This document shows, piece after piece, positions 32,885 through 41,109 of a DNA stretch of 47,232 nt. Both the position numbers and the translations under genes were made by a program. The notes under the pieces were generated by a model. The model was not told the DNA's origin. It was given only the letters and a program-made list of their open reading frames with translations, and did no database searches. The stretch is from an uncultured Gammaproteobacteria bacterium (GTDB lineage Bacteria; Pseudomonadota; Gammaproteobacteria; Pseudomonadales; Ketobacteraceae): NCBI GenBank assembly GCA_913063125.1, contig CAJXZM010000025.1, positions 1-47,232 on the forward strand, in the 5' to 3' direction. Every line of letters starts with the position of its first letter. The first letter of the stretch is position 1.

Positions 32885-34089
32885 GAACCTTCGTCATACT
32901 AATAATCATTACTCTTTCTATTCCATCCCTCAGTCATGCCGTTGCCTATGATGCCAGCAGTCTAAGAGATAGACTTCAAGATAGAGACGCAAAGAGATTA
33001 AGCGCTTCTGAGCGCTTAAAGGCTTCACAGGGCAATACAGATAGTCTCCGCTTACTACACAATAGAGAGCTATTCTATAAGCTTCCAGATGGCACATACG
33101 TTGCTGGTATGCTGCTAGATAATGGAAAGCTTACACCAGCAATAAAGGTCGATAACCAATTACTACCGGCTTGCGTAACGACCTCTTATGCCCTAATTCC
33201 TGGATTTTGGGATGTAAAATCACAAGCTATACGCTGCACACTTGAACAACATGAACGCTTTGCACTGCTAAGTAACGGATCAGTAAGACAAATAAACGGG
33301 CTATTGGAGGACACCAACATTACCCAAAGCACTATAAATAAAGGTCCAGATAACTCGCAGGGGAACCAAACCAAGGTAATTCCTCATGCCAGTAAATACA
33401 ATAAGTTAAATAAGCATGAACAGTTAAACAATACTAGAAATCAAACTCAACATAGAGCCGCGCACAGCACTGCTACTAATAGAAGCACTTCCATAACCAA
33501 TGTAGATAGCGATGAGTACACTCCCCCAATCCGCACCAGTACATCATCAAACAGCACGGGAGGTAGCTTAAAAAGAAACGCCAAGCTATTTGGCATCTCT
33601 GTCGGTACATGGGTTGAAGCTAGACTAATTCGTCCAGTTTCAAGCGCAGAGAGCGGTTTAATCGAATTTGAGTTAATCGAGCAACTAAGCGGTAAATATC
33701 GAGATTTACCGGCTCAAACTATATTTTTTGCCAGAAAGGGTATTAATGAAGCTGAAGAGAAAATGGAAGCACTAACAGTTAATGCGAGATTACCCGATGG
33801 TGAAGAAGTAAAAATCAGTGCGACAATCCATTCTCTTGACCAAACAGCCGGTTTATCTGGCAACCTTGTAAGAGATAGACAAGGAGAGTTACTCGTTGCC
33901 AGCACTAAAACAGCCCTCAGCACTCTAGCAATAGTCACACCCATTGCTAACGACATAGCTGGTCAAGCAATAAACAACTTAACAGGTGAAATACTCAATA
34001 ATGAGAAAAGGCATACTCCAGATAACCCCAGAGCTATTATCCGGGTAACACCGCAACACTGTTATTTAAAAATAACCCAATCATTCTGA
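32878..34089 (+). CDS. VirB10/TraB-like core complex protein
   Basis: 403 residues. N-terminal hydrophobic segment (residues 3-22), which may be a signal peptide or an anchor, a polar Asn/Thr/Ser-rich middle (about 150-235), and a beta-barrel-like end: GTWVEARLIRPVSSAESGLI, FELIEQLSGKYRDLPAQTIF, ARLPDGEEVKISATIHSLDQ and AGLSGNLVRD follow the TrbI/VirB10 order. Normal VirB10 has a cytoplasmic tail before its single TM, which is missing here. It is the last gene of the plus-strand operon that starts at parA. Confidence 0.6.
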   Translation: MVRTFVILIIITLSIPSLSHAVAYDASSLRDRLQDRDAKRLSASERLKASQGNTDSLRLLHNRELFYKLPDGTYVAGMLLDNGKLTPAIKVDNQLLPACVTTSYALIPGFWDVKSQAIRCTLEQHERFALLSNGSVRQINGLLEDTNITQSTINKGPDNSQGNQTKVIPHASKYNKLNKHEQLNNTRNQTQHRAAHSTATNRSTSITNVDSDEYTPPIRTSTSSNSTGGSLKRNAKLFGISVGTWVEARLIRPVSSAESGLIEFELIEQLSGKYRDLPAQTIFFARKGINEAEEKMEALTVNARLPDGEEVKISATIHSLDQTAGLSGNLVRDRQGELLVASTKTALSTLAIVTPIANDIAGQAINNLTGEILNNEKRHTPDNPRAIIRVTPQHCYLKITQSF

Positions 34090-34457
34090 TCCCAATGTTC
34101 ACAAGGGCGCTGGCTAAGGCCATCTAGAAAGGCCGCATTCGCGGCACGCCCGTTTCAGGGTTTCTTTAACTATAGGGATCTGGGTTTAACTGTAGATGTT
34201 GATGCCAGCACTTATAAGTGCGCGCATGGTCATTTATGAGTGCTGGCATCTACAAGTACCTTTGTGCTCTCGAATGTTGCTAAAGTCCAATGCAATAATT
34301 CACGCATTAAGGCGTTATGCGCCCATCTGATCCATCACTCAAGTTCCCGCTTTTTCATCCCTTTTCCCTACCCCCACCAGTCATCAACATCGATGATTTT
34401 TTCTGGGGGGGGAGGGCGATCGGTTCGTAAGGTTAACGCTTTGATCTGGCGGCACCC
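34090..34457. other. Intergenic region after the transfer operon
   Basis: Contains GCCGC-ATTC-GCGGC just after the last T4SS gene, a strong hairpin with GATGCCAGCACT/AGTGCTGGCATC arms between 34201 and 34250, a recombinase-gene relic (34230-34307) and a GGCGTTATGCGCCCATC element at 34311-34327. No intact gene. It marks the boundary between backbone and cargo. Confidence 0.6.
34230..34307 (-). pseudogene. Relic of a tyrosine recombinase 5' end
   Basis: ATG 34307 encodes MRELLHWTLATFEST and stops after 25 codons. The intact recombinase at 44694 begins MRELHWTLVTVTQ; the DNA also matches (GTCCAATGCA..TTCACGCATTAA) with a 3-bp insertion here. The TTAATG start context is kept, so this is a truncated second copy. 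Confidence 0.7.
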
Positions 34458-35639
34458 TTAGTCCGACATAGGATTGTCGTCGCTATCTGATTCAGAATCA
34501 TTTGCATAGGTATTATCTGCGTTAAGAGTAAACTTATTTTGATCTAAATTATTTTGTAATATTTCCCGCTTTATTACTTGGTTATCTTCAACCTTTGTTG
34601 ACTCAGCAAGCTTTCCTGAATTAGCTAAACTAGACATTCCCAACTCATCAATAAGCATTGTAAACTCATCTAGAGTTATACCTTTCACAGCATTTTGTGC
34701 AGGCCACAGTAAGCCATGGTTGTTGTTGAAGTTAACCTTAGGGTATGTACTTTTCATTCTAGACCAACAAACCATGCAGGGTCGTTTCTGTCCAGCTACT
34801 GAAATAGTCTCATCGAGTTCCTTTTTGGGGTTATCTTTTTTCCATTGACCTAGTAAGTGGACTTCAGCGTGCCCTGACTCTTCCGTTGATTCAACTACTG
34901 TTAGACTATTGAGAGTAGTTTCGTTTAGTATGGATTTACCATTGTAAAAGCAGTACGCAAGACCTATCCCATGTCTTTTTCGCCTTGGTAATTTTGCGTC
35001 CCATGCCTTACTTTTGTAGCATTTCAATATTTTCTTTATTTGCTTGATAGCGTGCTCTGAACTATCCAGAGATGTGAGTCTAGAATTATGGTTAGCGCTT
35101 ACCATTATCTTCGTCCCATCCCATAATGCTTGTATTTCGTTTGAGACATCAGGTTTGTCGGCAGGTGAGACATCTAAAGCTGTGCAAATCCAACGTAACT
35201 GTCTTAATGGAGATATTTCGTCACCACGACCAGATGTTTTAAGGTCTACTTGATCAGCCAAAATTGTTCTTATTTTTCCATTGAATGGAAATTTGTACAT
35301 AGGAGAGTCGTTATATTCTATGCCATACATATCAGAAAGGGCAGTTCGCAATAAACGGATTAAAGAGTCATATTTCTCCCACGTTATATACTCGCTCGCA
35401 TTATCCAACGCATTTTTTCTATACTCACTCCAAAAACTTACTTGATCTTCATTCTCTACATCTTCATTCTCTACATCTTCATTCTGTTTATTTTTTTTAC
35501 CCCGCGTCTTTTTGCCCCGCCTCTTTTTGCTCTGAATAGCTTTCTTCTTCACAACAATTTTCTTCTTCACAATAGTTTTCTTATTGTCACTCCCAGTAGA
35601 TTCCTCATCCTCACTCTCTGTAGACACTGCCTCCCTCAT
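34458..35639 (-). CDS. Zinc-dependent deaminase-fold protein, toxin-like
   Basis: 393 residues from ATG 35639. Residues 20-51 are very Lys/Arg-rich, then an acidic 18-bp-repeat-encoded NEDVENEDVENED. The C-terminal half has the cytidine-deaminase signature: ESGHAEVHLL (His257, Glu259) and KRPCMVCWSRM (Cys288, Cys291), 29 residues apart, as in bacterial toxin deaminases that act on nucleic acid or nucleotides. Strands LAYCFYNGKS and LTVVES precede the motif, as expected for the fold. There is no signal peptide and no obvious immunity gene beside it. It could be an effector, a base modifier or a defence enzyme. Confidence 0.65.
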   Translation of the reverse strand: MREAVSTESEDEESTGSDNKKTIVKKKIVVKKKAIQSKKRRGKKTRGKKNKQNEDVENEDVENEDQVSFWSEYRKNALDNASEYITWEKYDSLIRLLRTALSDMYGIEYNDSPMYKFPFNGKIRTILADQVDLKTSGRGDEISPLRQLRWICTALDVSPADKPDVSNEIQALWDGTKIMVSANHNSRLTSLDSSEHAIKQIKKILKCYKSKAWDAKLPRRKRHGIGLAYCFYNGKSILNETTLNSLTVVESTEESGHAEVHLLGQWKKDNPKKELDETISVAGQKRPCMVCWSRMKSTYPKVNFNNNHGLLWPAQNAVKGITLDEFTMLIDELGMSSLANSGKLAESTKVEDNQVIKREILQNNLDQNKFTLNADNTYANDSESDSDDNPMSD

Positions 35640-36064
35640 AAATACCCCCTACACCCAATAATTAGCATTGATCCAATTCTATATGGGTAAATTAATGCTA
35701 ACTTGGATTAATATATGGAGATTACAGTCGAATGTAGTACTGGGCATCTCATGCCGATATTCAAACTACCGAGATCTATCTCATGTGATCGGCAATCGTC
35801 GCGCAGGGACAGCAAGCCCTATCGATAAACTGATCTATTAGATCGTATCACTCAATACACTCATTGCCATCCAAACGTAAAGCAGGGGCATAGGCTATCA
35901 ATACTAATATTCCGATATTCTGGTTATCGGAATATTAATGGAGGGGGAATCTACGTCCATTTCGTGCTTTTTACTCGAATAAAAGGCGTTGTGCGCCCAT
36001 CCCCTATAAGCGCCCACAACGCCAAGTAGCGTGATTATCCCCGATTACACAATGGCTATGCTGA
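35640..36064. other. Intergenic region with paired attC-like elements
   Basis: About 425 bp between the deaminase-like gene and the 3' end of the 547-residue gene. Contains CCGATATTCTGGTTATCGG (dyad near 35912-35931), TTTCGTGCTTT..TACTCGA (shared in inverse orientation with 39357-39382), and GGCGTTGTGCGCCCATCCCC at 35985 facing an inverted GGCGTTGTGGGCG at 36011-36023. No gene seen. Confidence 0.6.
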
Positions 36065-37708
36065 TTAATCCTTTAATATGATCATTGCGTGATAGATAGC
36101 ACCTGGAGCCCCATTCTTATAATCTAGGGTAACTTCGCATCGAAGCTCCCCGTGTTCGCAATGCTCTTCAAGCTTTGTATGCTTAGCTAGAGCCTTAAAT
36201 TCTTTCTGAGCATCGCTTTGGTCTTTTACTTGGCAATTAACACCAGAGTCTCCAAATCTAGGGACATCGACTACAACCGAGAATACCGTATCTGACCCTT
36301 CAAACGCTATCTCGATCAATATTCCAACGCCTTCGAAAAACGTATTGTCATTTGCCACAATGTAGTTTGCGTATGCTGGCGCATCATCTGACGTAGTAAT
36401 TGGTATTGGTAACCCAGGAATAGACACGCTATCCCCTTCTGCTGAACAACTATTTAGGGGGACAATTTGACTCAAATCCTGTTCATTGGCTGATATATCG
36501 ACATTATCAAAATAGGCAATTTTTACGTCACAGGGTTTATTGGTGAAATTTTTTACAGAGGCGTCAATACCATAAGCTTTTGTAAAACCAAAAAACCAGG
36601 TATAAAGCATTGCAGCCTCCGGGACTTGAGAAATAAAGGTATTGATCAGCATCTTGCTCACTTCATCAACTTGCCGATTGCCCTTTACGTAGTTTGCAAT
36701 AGCGTTATCAGCATTAGATAAACTGGTTATTGATTTGAGTAGAAGACGACAATCAGGACCATCCATATTGTCTTGTACGATAGTCGCCCCCTTTGTTGAT
36801 AGGCCGTTGTCTAAAGAATTGTCTGCAGACAACACTGTTGAGGATACAAAGCCATTCAAGAAAGCTTCTAAAACCATTTCGTCACTCAAATGGTCCTTAT
36901 TTTCCACTAACAACGTGGTATACACGGTTGTTTCCTCAATATCGCTCTTGCCTTTTTGTTGTTGTCTAAAATACTTGAGAATTATCTGAAGATAATCCAC
37001 GGTTTTTAAATTAGCATCGGTAAGAATACTTGTTGCTTCTGCGCTTATTTCTGGTGTTGTGGTAAAGCTAATGAGATCCGCATACTCTTTATTTGGATCT
37101 TGGTTTTCCATAAATCGGATATACATTGTCTTATTGTCAAATTCAAAATGTCCACGTCTCCAGGCTTTGAGGCCTTCCTTCCCAGAAACATTGAATAGTT
37201 GATTCATTGCTTTTTGATAGCTTCCTGTCTTGTTTGTTTCAATAATGAGATTATCCGGATCTATAGATTCTGCACCATCTGGAGTAATAATAAATGTATT
37301 CGCTACATAGGCATTGATAAGCGTTTGAGATTCGTTAACTTCTTGGGTTTTATCAAAAATCCTCCATGCAACAGGTGTATTTGATAGAGAAGTAGCGCCA
37401 CTATTGGATGGCAAATCAAGAAATTGATCAGTATCGACGTCTCTTAATGTCATGATCCCTCTTTTCTTATCAACACACTCAATGATCCATAATTTTTCAG
37501 CTTGATTTAATTGGACGTTAGTGCCATTGATAGTAGCTCTTCCTGACGACTTGGTTCGACTACATAGACCTTGAAGGCTGTGCCCCTTTTTACATGCTAT
37601 AACTCGAAATGCGTCGCCGGTTTCTGCTATTCCTGGTTTATCTAGGGTGTAGTGCTCATTGGTTTCATCGTGCTGTAATGAAATGTATTTTGGTAACTTA
37701 ATATTCAT
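36065..37708 (-). CDS. Large soluble protein with N-terminal beta-trefoil-like domain
   Basis: 547 residues from ATG 37708, AGAGGAAT upstream. Residues 1-115 look like a beta-trefoil or lectin-like domain (KYISLQHDETNEHYTLDKPG ... LWIIECVDKKRGIMTLRDVD ... TPVAWRIFDK). The middle (about 180-400) is helical. The C-terminal 140 residues are beta-rich (VKNFTNKPCDVKIAYFDNVD, VVDVPRFGDSG, CEHGELRCEVTLDY). No signal peptide or catalytic motif found. The modular shape with a sugar-binding-like domain suggests a secreted or cell-targeting protein, but function is unknown. Its 3' end recurs as a fragment at 39451-39484. Confidence 0.65.
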   Translation of the reverse strand: MNIKLPKYISLQHDETNEHYTLDKPGIAETGDAFRVIACKKGHSLQGLCSRTKSSGRATINGTNVQLNQAEKLWIIECVDKKRGIMTLRDVDTDQFLDLPSNSGATSLSNTPVAWRIFDKTQEVNESQTLINAYVANTFIITPDGAESIDPDNLIIETNKTGSYQKAMNQLFNVSGKEGLKAWRRGHFEFDNKTMYIRFMENQDPNKEYADLISFTTTPEISAEATSILTDANLKTVDYLQIILKYFRQQQKGKSDIEETTVYTTLLVENKDHLSDEMVLEAFLNGFVSSTVLSADNSLDNGLSTKGATIVQDNMDGPDCRLLLKSITSLSNADNAIANYVKGNRQVDEVSKMLINTFISQVPEAAMLYTWFFGFTKAYGIDASVKNFTNKPCDVKIAYFDNVDISANEQDLSQIVPLNSCSAEGDSVSIPGLPIPITTSDDAPAYANYIVANDNTFFEGVGILIEIAFEGSDTVFSVVVDVPRFGDSGVNCQVKDQSDAQKEFKALAKHTKLEEHCEHGELRCEVTLDYKNGAPGAIYHAMIILKD

Positions 37709-37892
37709 CGATATATTCCTCTTGATAATTAAAAATTCACCTATTCCAAGGTGAATCCCTGTTCTAAAAAAACCCTTCGAACACCTACTTTTATATCGAG
37801 TAATTCGTATCTTCTACATAGGAACGTTGCTTATGTTTCGATTATTGAAACTCTAAAAAATATAGGAACACTCACCAATATTTAGGAATGAC

Positions 37893-38342
37893 ATGCAATA
37901 CGATATATTTTCTGGAATTAATCAGAAAAACTCACAACACTACAAAGAATTATCCGAATTTCATGAACATCACCGAACGGAAATTTTCTCTCAACTGCCT
38001 TTTGCCCTCGCTGAGTTAACTTATGACTTAAGCAGTGAAGAGTTCTTGTTATGGATTAGCAAACATGGAAGTAAAAAAATTTACCTGGGAAGAGATAAAA
38101 GAAAAATCGAAAAAACACTCGATATGACTATTGATCCGTCGTTATACACAACATTGTGTGATGTTAGCGACTCAGCAAATTATATTGAAATTCCAAGTTG
38201 CTGGGGAATATTTTCCCTATATCGGCGAATTGCCTATGAGGAAGCTTTTAGGCTAGGGGTGCCTGATGATCAATTGATAAGACAGTTTGGTGTTTCTAAG
38301 CGCACCTGCACAAACCTGCGTAATGCGATCAGCAGTAAATAG
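37893..38342 (+). CDS. Mor-like transcriptional regulator
   Basis: 149 residues from ATG 37893 with TAGGAA upstream. The C-terminal helix-turn-helix FRLGVPDDQLIRQFGVSKRT followed by CTNLRNAI, preceded by a strand (NYIEIPSC) and a helix (IFSLYRRIAYEE), has the order seen in the Mor/C family of phage activators. The N-terminal half is helical. It lies between two cargo genes and might control the secreted EndoU-like gene that follows in the same direction. Confidence 0.5.
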   Translation: MQYDIFSGINQKNSQHYKELSEFHEHHRTEIFSQLPFALAELTYDLSSEEFLLWISKHGSKKIYLGRDKRKIEKTLDMTIDPSLYTTLCDVSDSANYIEIPSCWGIFSLYRRIAYEEAFRLGVPDDQLIRQFGVSKRTCTNLRNAISSK

Positions 38343-38393
38343 CATTATGCAATCTTAAGTTTTCTGGAGCATCTAGACGGGGGCATGCTCCTA

Positions 38394-38403
38394 GGCGTTA
38401 TCC
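38394..38403 (+). repeat. attC-like end after a hairpin
   Basis: GGAGCAT...ATGCTCC hairpin (about 38366-38392) followed by TAGGCGTTATCC. It lies between the Mor-like and EndoU-like genes and resembles the right end of a cassette recombination site. Weak evidence on its own. Confidence 0.35.
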
Positions 38404-38522
38404 GAACCTAAGGACATAGGTACCGTTCTTATATTTTACGAATTTTTCCTCTTGTATAAATCATGATGAACACGACGTACATATCACAACATTTCTTTAG
38501 ATAAAAATTATAGGTATCAATC

Positions 38523-39206
38523 ATGAATAAAATCACAAATTTTTGTAAGAATATATTGACCGCTATATCGGCAATTTCTATTTTTCTCCTATCCGTTAAT
38601 CTCGCGTCAGCTTCCGTTATTGATGACATTGGTAAGTTAGAGTGTGATGCTTCCGTGAATTATCCGAATTTAGCGCCTCCTCACACAAAATATCTATTAA
38701 ATGTTGGACACATATTTTGCGGTAACGTACACATCGATGATGACGCAGAACCAATAGGAAGCGGTTTTCACGTTATGTATGATGATGATCTACCCGAAAC
38801 TGTAGATCTGGGTGACCAAAAACCAAAATATCCTATCAATAAGGATTTTCCAGAATATTCCAGATTTACAATTTTTCAAAGGGTAACAGAGGCTTTTAGA
38901 GCTAAGCCGGTACCTGGAATAAAACAAAAATCGACATTATTTCCAACGTACTGTAGTCGAGAGCAGGTTGTAAACTCCATATTGTATTCGGTTCGCCACG
39001 ATCAGTGCAAAAAAGGTAGTGCGTATTATGGTCTATCAGGGCCAGGTGGTCCCTTCGCTGCCTCTAATGATTATTGTTATTCTAATGAAGAGCAGGCTCC
39101 TTTTTATATCAAGGGGTGGGCAAGTGATAATATGATTAAAACAGGATTCCCATTGAAAATTATAGCTAAAGATGATGACCCTGAATTTGGTTGTGATAAA
39201 TTCTAA
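38523..39206 (+). CDS. Secreted EndoU-like ribonuclease
   Basis: 227 residues from ATG 38523 (AGG upstream). Signal peptide with cleavage after NLASA (residue 30). The mature part follows the bacterial EndoU plan: LLNVGHIFCGN (His63), GSGFHVMYDD (His83), KSTLFPTYCSREQVVNSILY (EndoU: KTLFPxxWSxxxIxxxI) and a final IKTGFPLK (EndoU: IxTAYPV). EndoU domains cut RNA and are used as contact-dependent or secreted toxins. Several Cys may form disulphides, fitting an exported enzyme. No immunity gene is recognisable; the Mor-like gene upstream might regulate it. Confidence 0.6.
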   Translation: MNKITNFCKNILTAISAISIFLLSVNLASASVIDDIGKLECDASVNYPNLAPPHTKYLLNVGHIFCGNVHIDDDAEPIGSGFHVMYDDDLPETVDLGDQKPKYPINKDFPEYSRFTIFQRVTEAFRAKPVPGIKQKSTLFPTYCSREQVVNSILYSVRHDQCKKGSAYYGLSGPGGPFAASNDYCYSNEEQAPFYIKGWASDNMIKTGFPLKIIAKDDDPEFGCDKF

Positions 39207-39209
39207 GTA

Positions 39210-39233
39210 GGCGTTTTGCGCCCATCCCCTCGA
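39210..39233 (+). repeat. GGCGTTRTGCGCCC element
   Basis: GGCGTTTTGCGCCCATCCCC then TCGA, three bases after the stop codon of the EndoU-like gene. Same family as 6927, 34311 and 35985. Confidence 0.55.
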
Positions 39234-39290
39234 TTGGTTCACTCTGATATCAATTCGCGGAGGAATTAGCTGATTTTTCAGTTATAAAAG

Positions 39291-39335
39291 GGGCTATGCG
39301 CCCTTCGCCTCGAAAAGTTCACAGTCGGGCTGTAG
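39291..39335 (+). repeat. Left inverted repeat flanking the recombinase
   Basis: GGGCTATGCGCCC followed by CCTCGAAAAGTTCACAGTCG and CTGTAG. The right partner lies inverted at 40976-41021; the 20-base core is identical. Together they bracket the tyrosine recombinase gene and a MITE. Confidence 0.65.
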
Positions 39336-39450
39336 AAGGGTTGTTAGAGTTTGGTTTTTTACTCGAGTAGAAAGCACGAAATTGATGCTAGGAAGAGCTA
39401 CCTACTTTGCGTGTCTAAGGACTTTAGACACGCTCGATCATTTAGGGTAA

Positions 39451-39484
39451 ATCACAATGGCTATACTAATTAATCCTTCAATAT
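39451..39484 (-). pseudogene. 3'-end fragment of a homologue of the 547-residue gene
   Basis: CACAATGGCTAT.CT.ATTAATCCTT.AATAT matches 36048-36079, the last codons and 3' flank of the 547-residue gene. It ends exactly at the left edge of the MITE at 39485; the rest of the gene is absent. Confidence 0.6.
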
Positions 39485-39660
39485 GGGGTTCTGGGGACAT
39501 CCCCGCCGCAAGTGACACTTTGATTGTAAGTCATTGATTTGCCGTTCTGAAACCACTGTATTTTCAAAAATGGTAAGAAAACAATGCCTCGCTACAGGTG
39601 CCGCTGCTAAAGGGTTGTAGCGATAAGTGTCACATTAGGCGGCTATGTCCCCAGTACCCC
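39485..39660. mobile_element. 176-bp MITE with GGGGnnCTGGGGACAT ends
   Basis: Left end GGGGTTCTGGGGACATCCCC (39485) and right end, reverse complement GGGGTACTGGGGACATAGCC (39660), continue similarly for about 36 bp to TGACACTT. Flanked by TAT on both sides, a possible 3-bp target duplication. A truncated relative lies at 6076-6130. No gene inside. Confidence 0.75.
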
Positions 39661-39673
39661 TATAATTTCCCTT

Positions 39674-39713
39674 TATCATACCTCTTGTAATATAAATTAC
39701 CGGAGGTATGATA
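39674..39713. promoter_or_regulatory. 40-bp dyad covering the recombinase ribosome binding site
   Basis: TATCATACCTC at 39674 and GAGGTATGATA ending at 39713, with inner arms GTAAT/ATTAC around ATAA. The right arm contains the GGAGG ribosome binding site, so a transcript hairpin would hide it. Alternatively it is an operator or a recombination site of the enzyme. Confidence 0.6.
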
Positions 39714-39719
39714 AGTGTC

Positions 39720-40940
39720 ATGGCAGATACCCTCGCATTACCACAACCCATTTTCGATACGCTGGAGTCGCTTGAACTAGATCAAGCGATATTACCTTCT
39801 TATGTGCTCAATGATGATGCGGACATTACTCGGAAATTCCTACTAGCCTATCGCGGTAGCCCTGATACCTTTAACTCGTATCGGCGCGAAGTCGATCGCT
39901 TCCTGCAGTGGGTCTACCTGGTTGCAAATATGCCGTTAACTCAACTGGGAAGAGAAGATCTAGAAAATTATATCCGCTTTTGCCAAAAGCCGCCAAACGC
40001 GTGGATAGCCACAAAAATGGTAACCCGTTTTATTGTAGAAGGTGGAGAAAAACGGCCCAATAGCGAGTGGCGACCCTTCGTTGCAAAAGTATCAAAAGAG
40101 GCTCATCAGGATGGCAAAAAGCCAACAGTCAGACGTTACCGATTATCGGATCAAGGTGTGGCAGCTATTCTACGAGTGCTTAGCACTTACTTTTCATTTC
40201 TTGAACTTGAGAAATACGTACAATCCAACCCGGTAAAACGGATCAGACAGAAAACGAAATTTATCCGCAAGAAAGCAACCCAGGAACCTATTCGTAGGCT
40301 TTCTGAGTTGCAATGGGATTATGTCATCGAGACCGCTCAGTTAATGGCTGTAGATGATGTGCTTCATGAACGCACGTTATTTATTATGTCTGCTCTCTAT
40401 GGAATGTATCTTAGGATTTCTGAGCTGGTTGATACCCCACGCTGGTCGCCAGCCATGAAACACTTTTATCAGGATATGGACGGAAACTGGTGGTTTAGAA
40501 CCGTCGGCAAAGGGAACAAAGAAAGAGATATTACGGTTAGCTCTGATATGCTGAAGGCGCTTAAACGGTACCGTAAGTCGATGGGGCTAAGTGCACTCCC
40601 CTCTCCGGGCGACAACCTTGCCCTCATTCCTAAACAAAAAGGAACTGGAGGAATTGGCAGTACTCGCCATTTACGCGAAATCGTACAATCCTGCTTTGAT
40701 TCCGCGGTTCAAAGGCTTAACACTGACGGTATGGAAAGTGATGCTGATAACTTGCAGTCGGCTACTGTACATTGGATTCGCCACACGGGTATTTCCGATG
40801 ATGTAAAGAAACGCCCCAAAGAACACGTTCGTGATGATGCTGGTCACAGTTCGAGCGCAATCACTGATCGCTATATTGATATAGAAAAACGTGAGCGGCA
40901 TGCAAGTGCCAAGAAAAAGAAGATTAGACCGATCAACTAA
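39720..40940 (+). CDS. Tyrosine recombinase (phage-integrase family)
   Basis: 406 residues from ATG 39720; ATG 39708 is in frame but only one base from GGAGG. Core-binding domain about 30-175 (SYRREVDRFLQWVYLVANMP). Catalytic domain: Arg232 (MYLRISEL), Lys264 (VGKGNKERD), His351-x-x-Arg354 (HWIRHTGISDDV), His376 (AGHSSSAITDRY) and nucleophile Tyr385, a complete set. Not an integron integrase, since the extra IntI patch region is not evident. Could resolve plasmid multimers or move the surrounding element; flanked by inverted repeats at 39291 and 40976. Confidence 0.88.
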   Translation: MADTLALPQPIFDTLESLELDQAILPSYVLNDDADITRKFLLAYRGSPDTFNSYRREVDRFLQWVYLVANMPLTQLGREDLENYIRFCQKPPNAWIATKMVTRFIVEGGEKRPNSEWRPFVAKVSKEAHQDGKKPTVRRYRLSDQGVAAILRVLSTYFSFLELEKYVQSNPVKRIRQKTKFIRKKATQEPIRRLSELQWDYVIETAQLMAVDDVLHERTLFIMSALYGMYLRISELVDTPRWSPAMKHFYQDMDGNWWFRTVGKGNKERDITVSSDMLKALKRYRKSMGLSALPSPGDNLALIPKQKGTGGIGSTRHLREIVQSCFDSAVQRLNTDGMESDADNLQSATVHWIRHTGISDDVKKRPKEHVRDDAGHSSSAITDRYIDIEKRERHASAKKKKIRPIN

Positions 40941-40975
40941 ACAAGGGGTGCTCCGCAGGCCTTTTTACATCTGGG

Positions 40976-41021
40976 CTACAGAGCGACTGTGAACTTTTCG
41001 AGGGAATGGGCACACAACGCC
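40976..41021 (-). repeat. Right inverted repeat flanking the recombinase
   Basis: Reverse complement reads GGCGTTGTGTGCCCATTCCC then TCGAAAAGTTCACAGTCGCT and CTGTAG; partner of 39291-39335. Confidence 0.65.
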
Positions 41022-41109
41022 TAGAAGGCCTCTAGATTTGAGCTCCTAGTTCTGTTAGCTTCTGGAGTCTTGCTTTCGAATTCCAAAAATAAAAATATGG
41101 AGAGCTATG

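Noticed and set aside
34240..34461. 73-codon plus-strand frame after the transfer operon
   Set aside because: Covers a recombinase relic and a dispersed repeat; no ribosome binding site.
39720..40940. Integron integrase IntI next to attC-like repeats
   Set aside because: It has the general tyrosine-recombinase motifs, but I could not see the IntI-specific insertion near the second catalytic box; kept as an unspecified recombinase.
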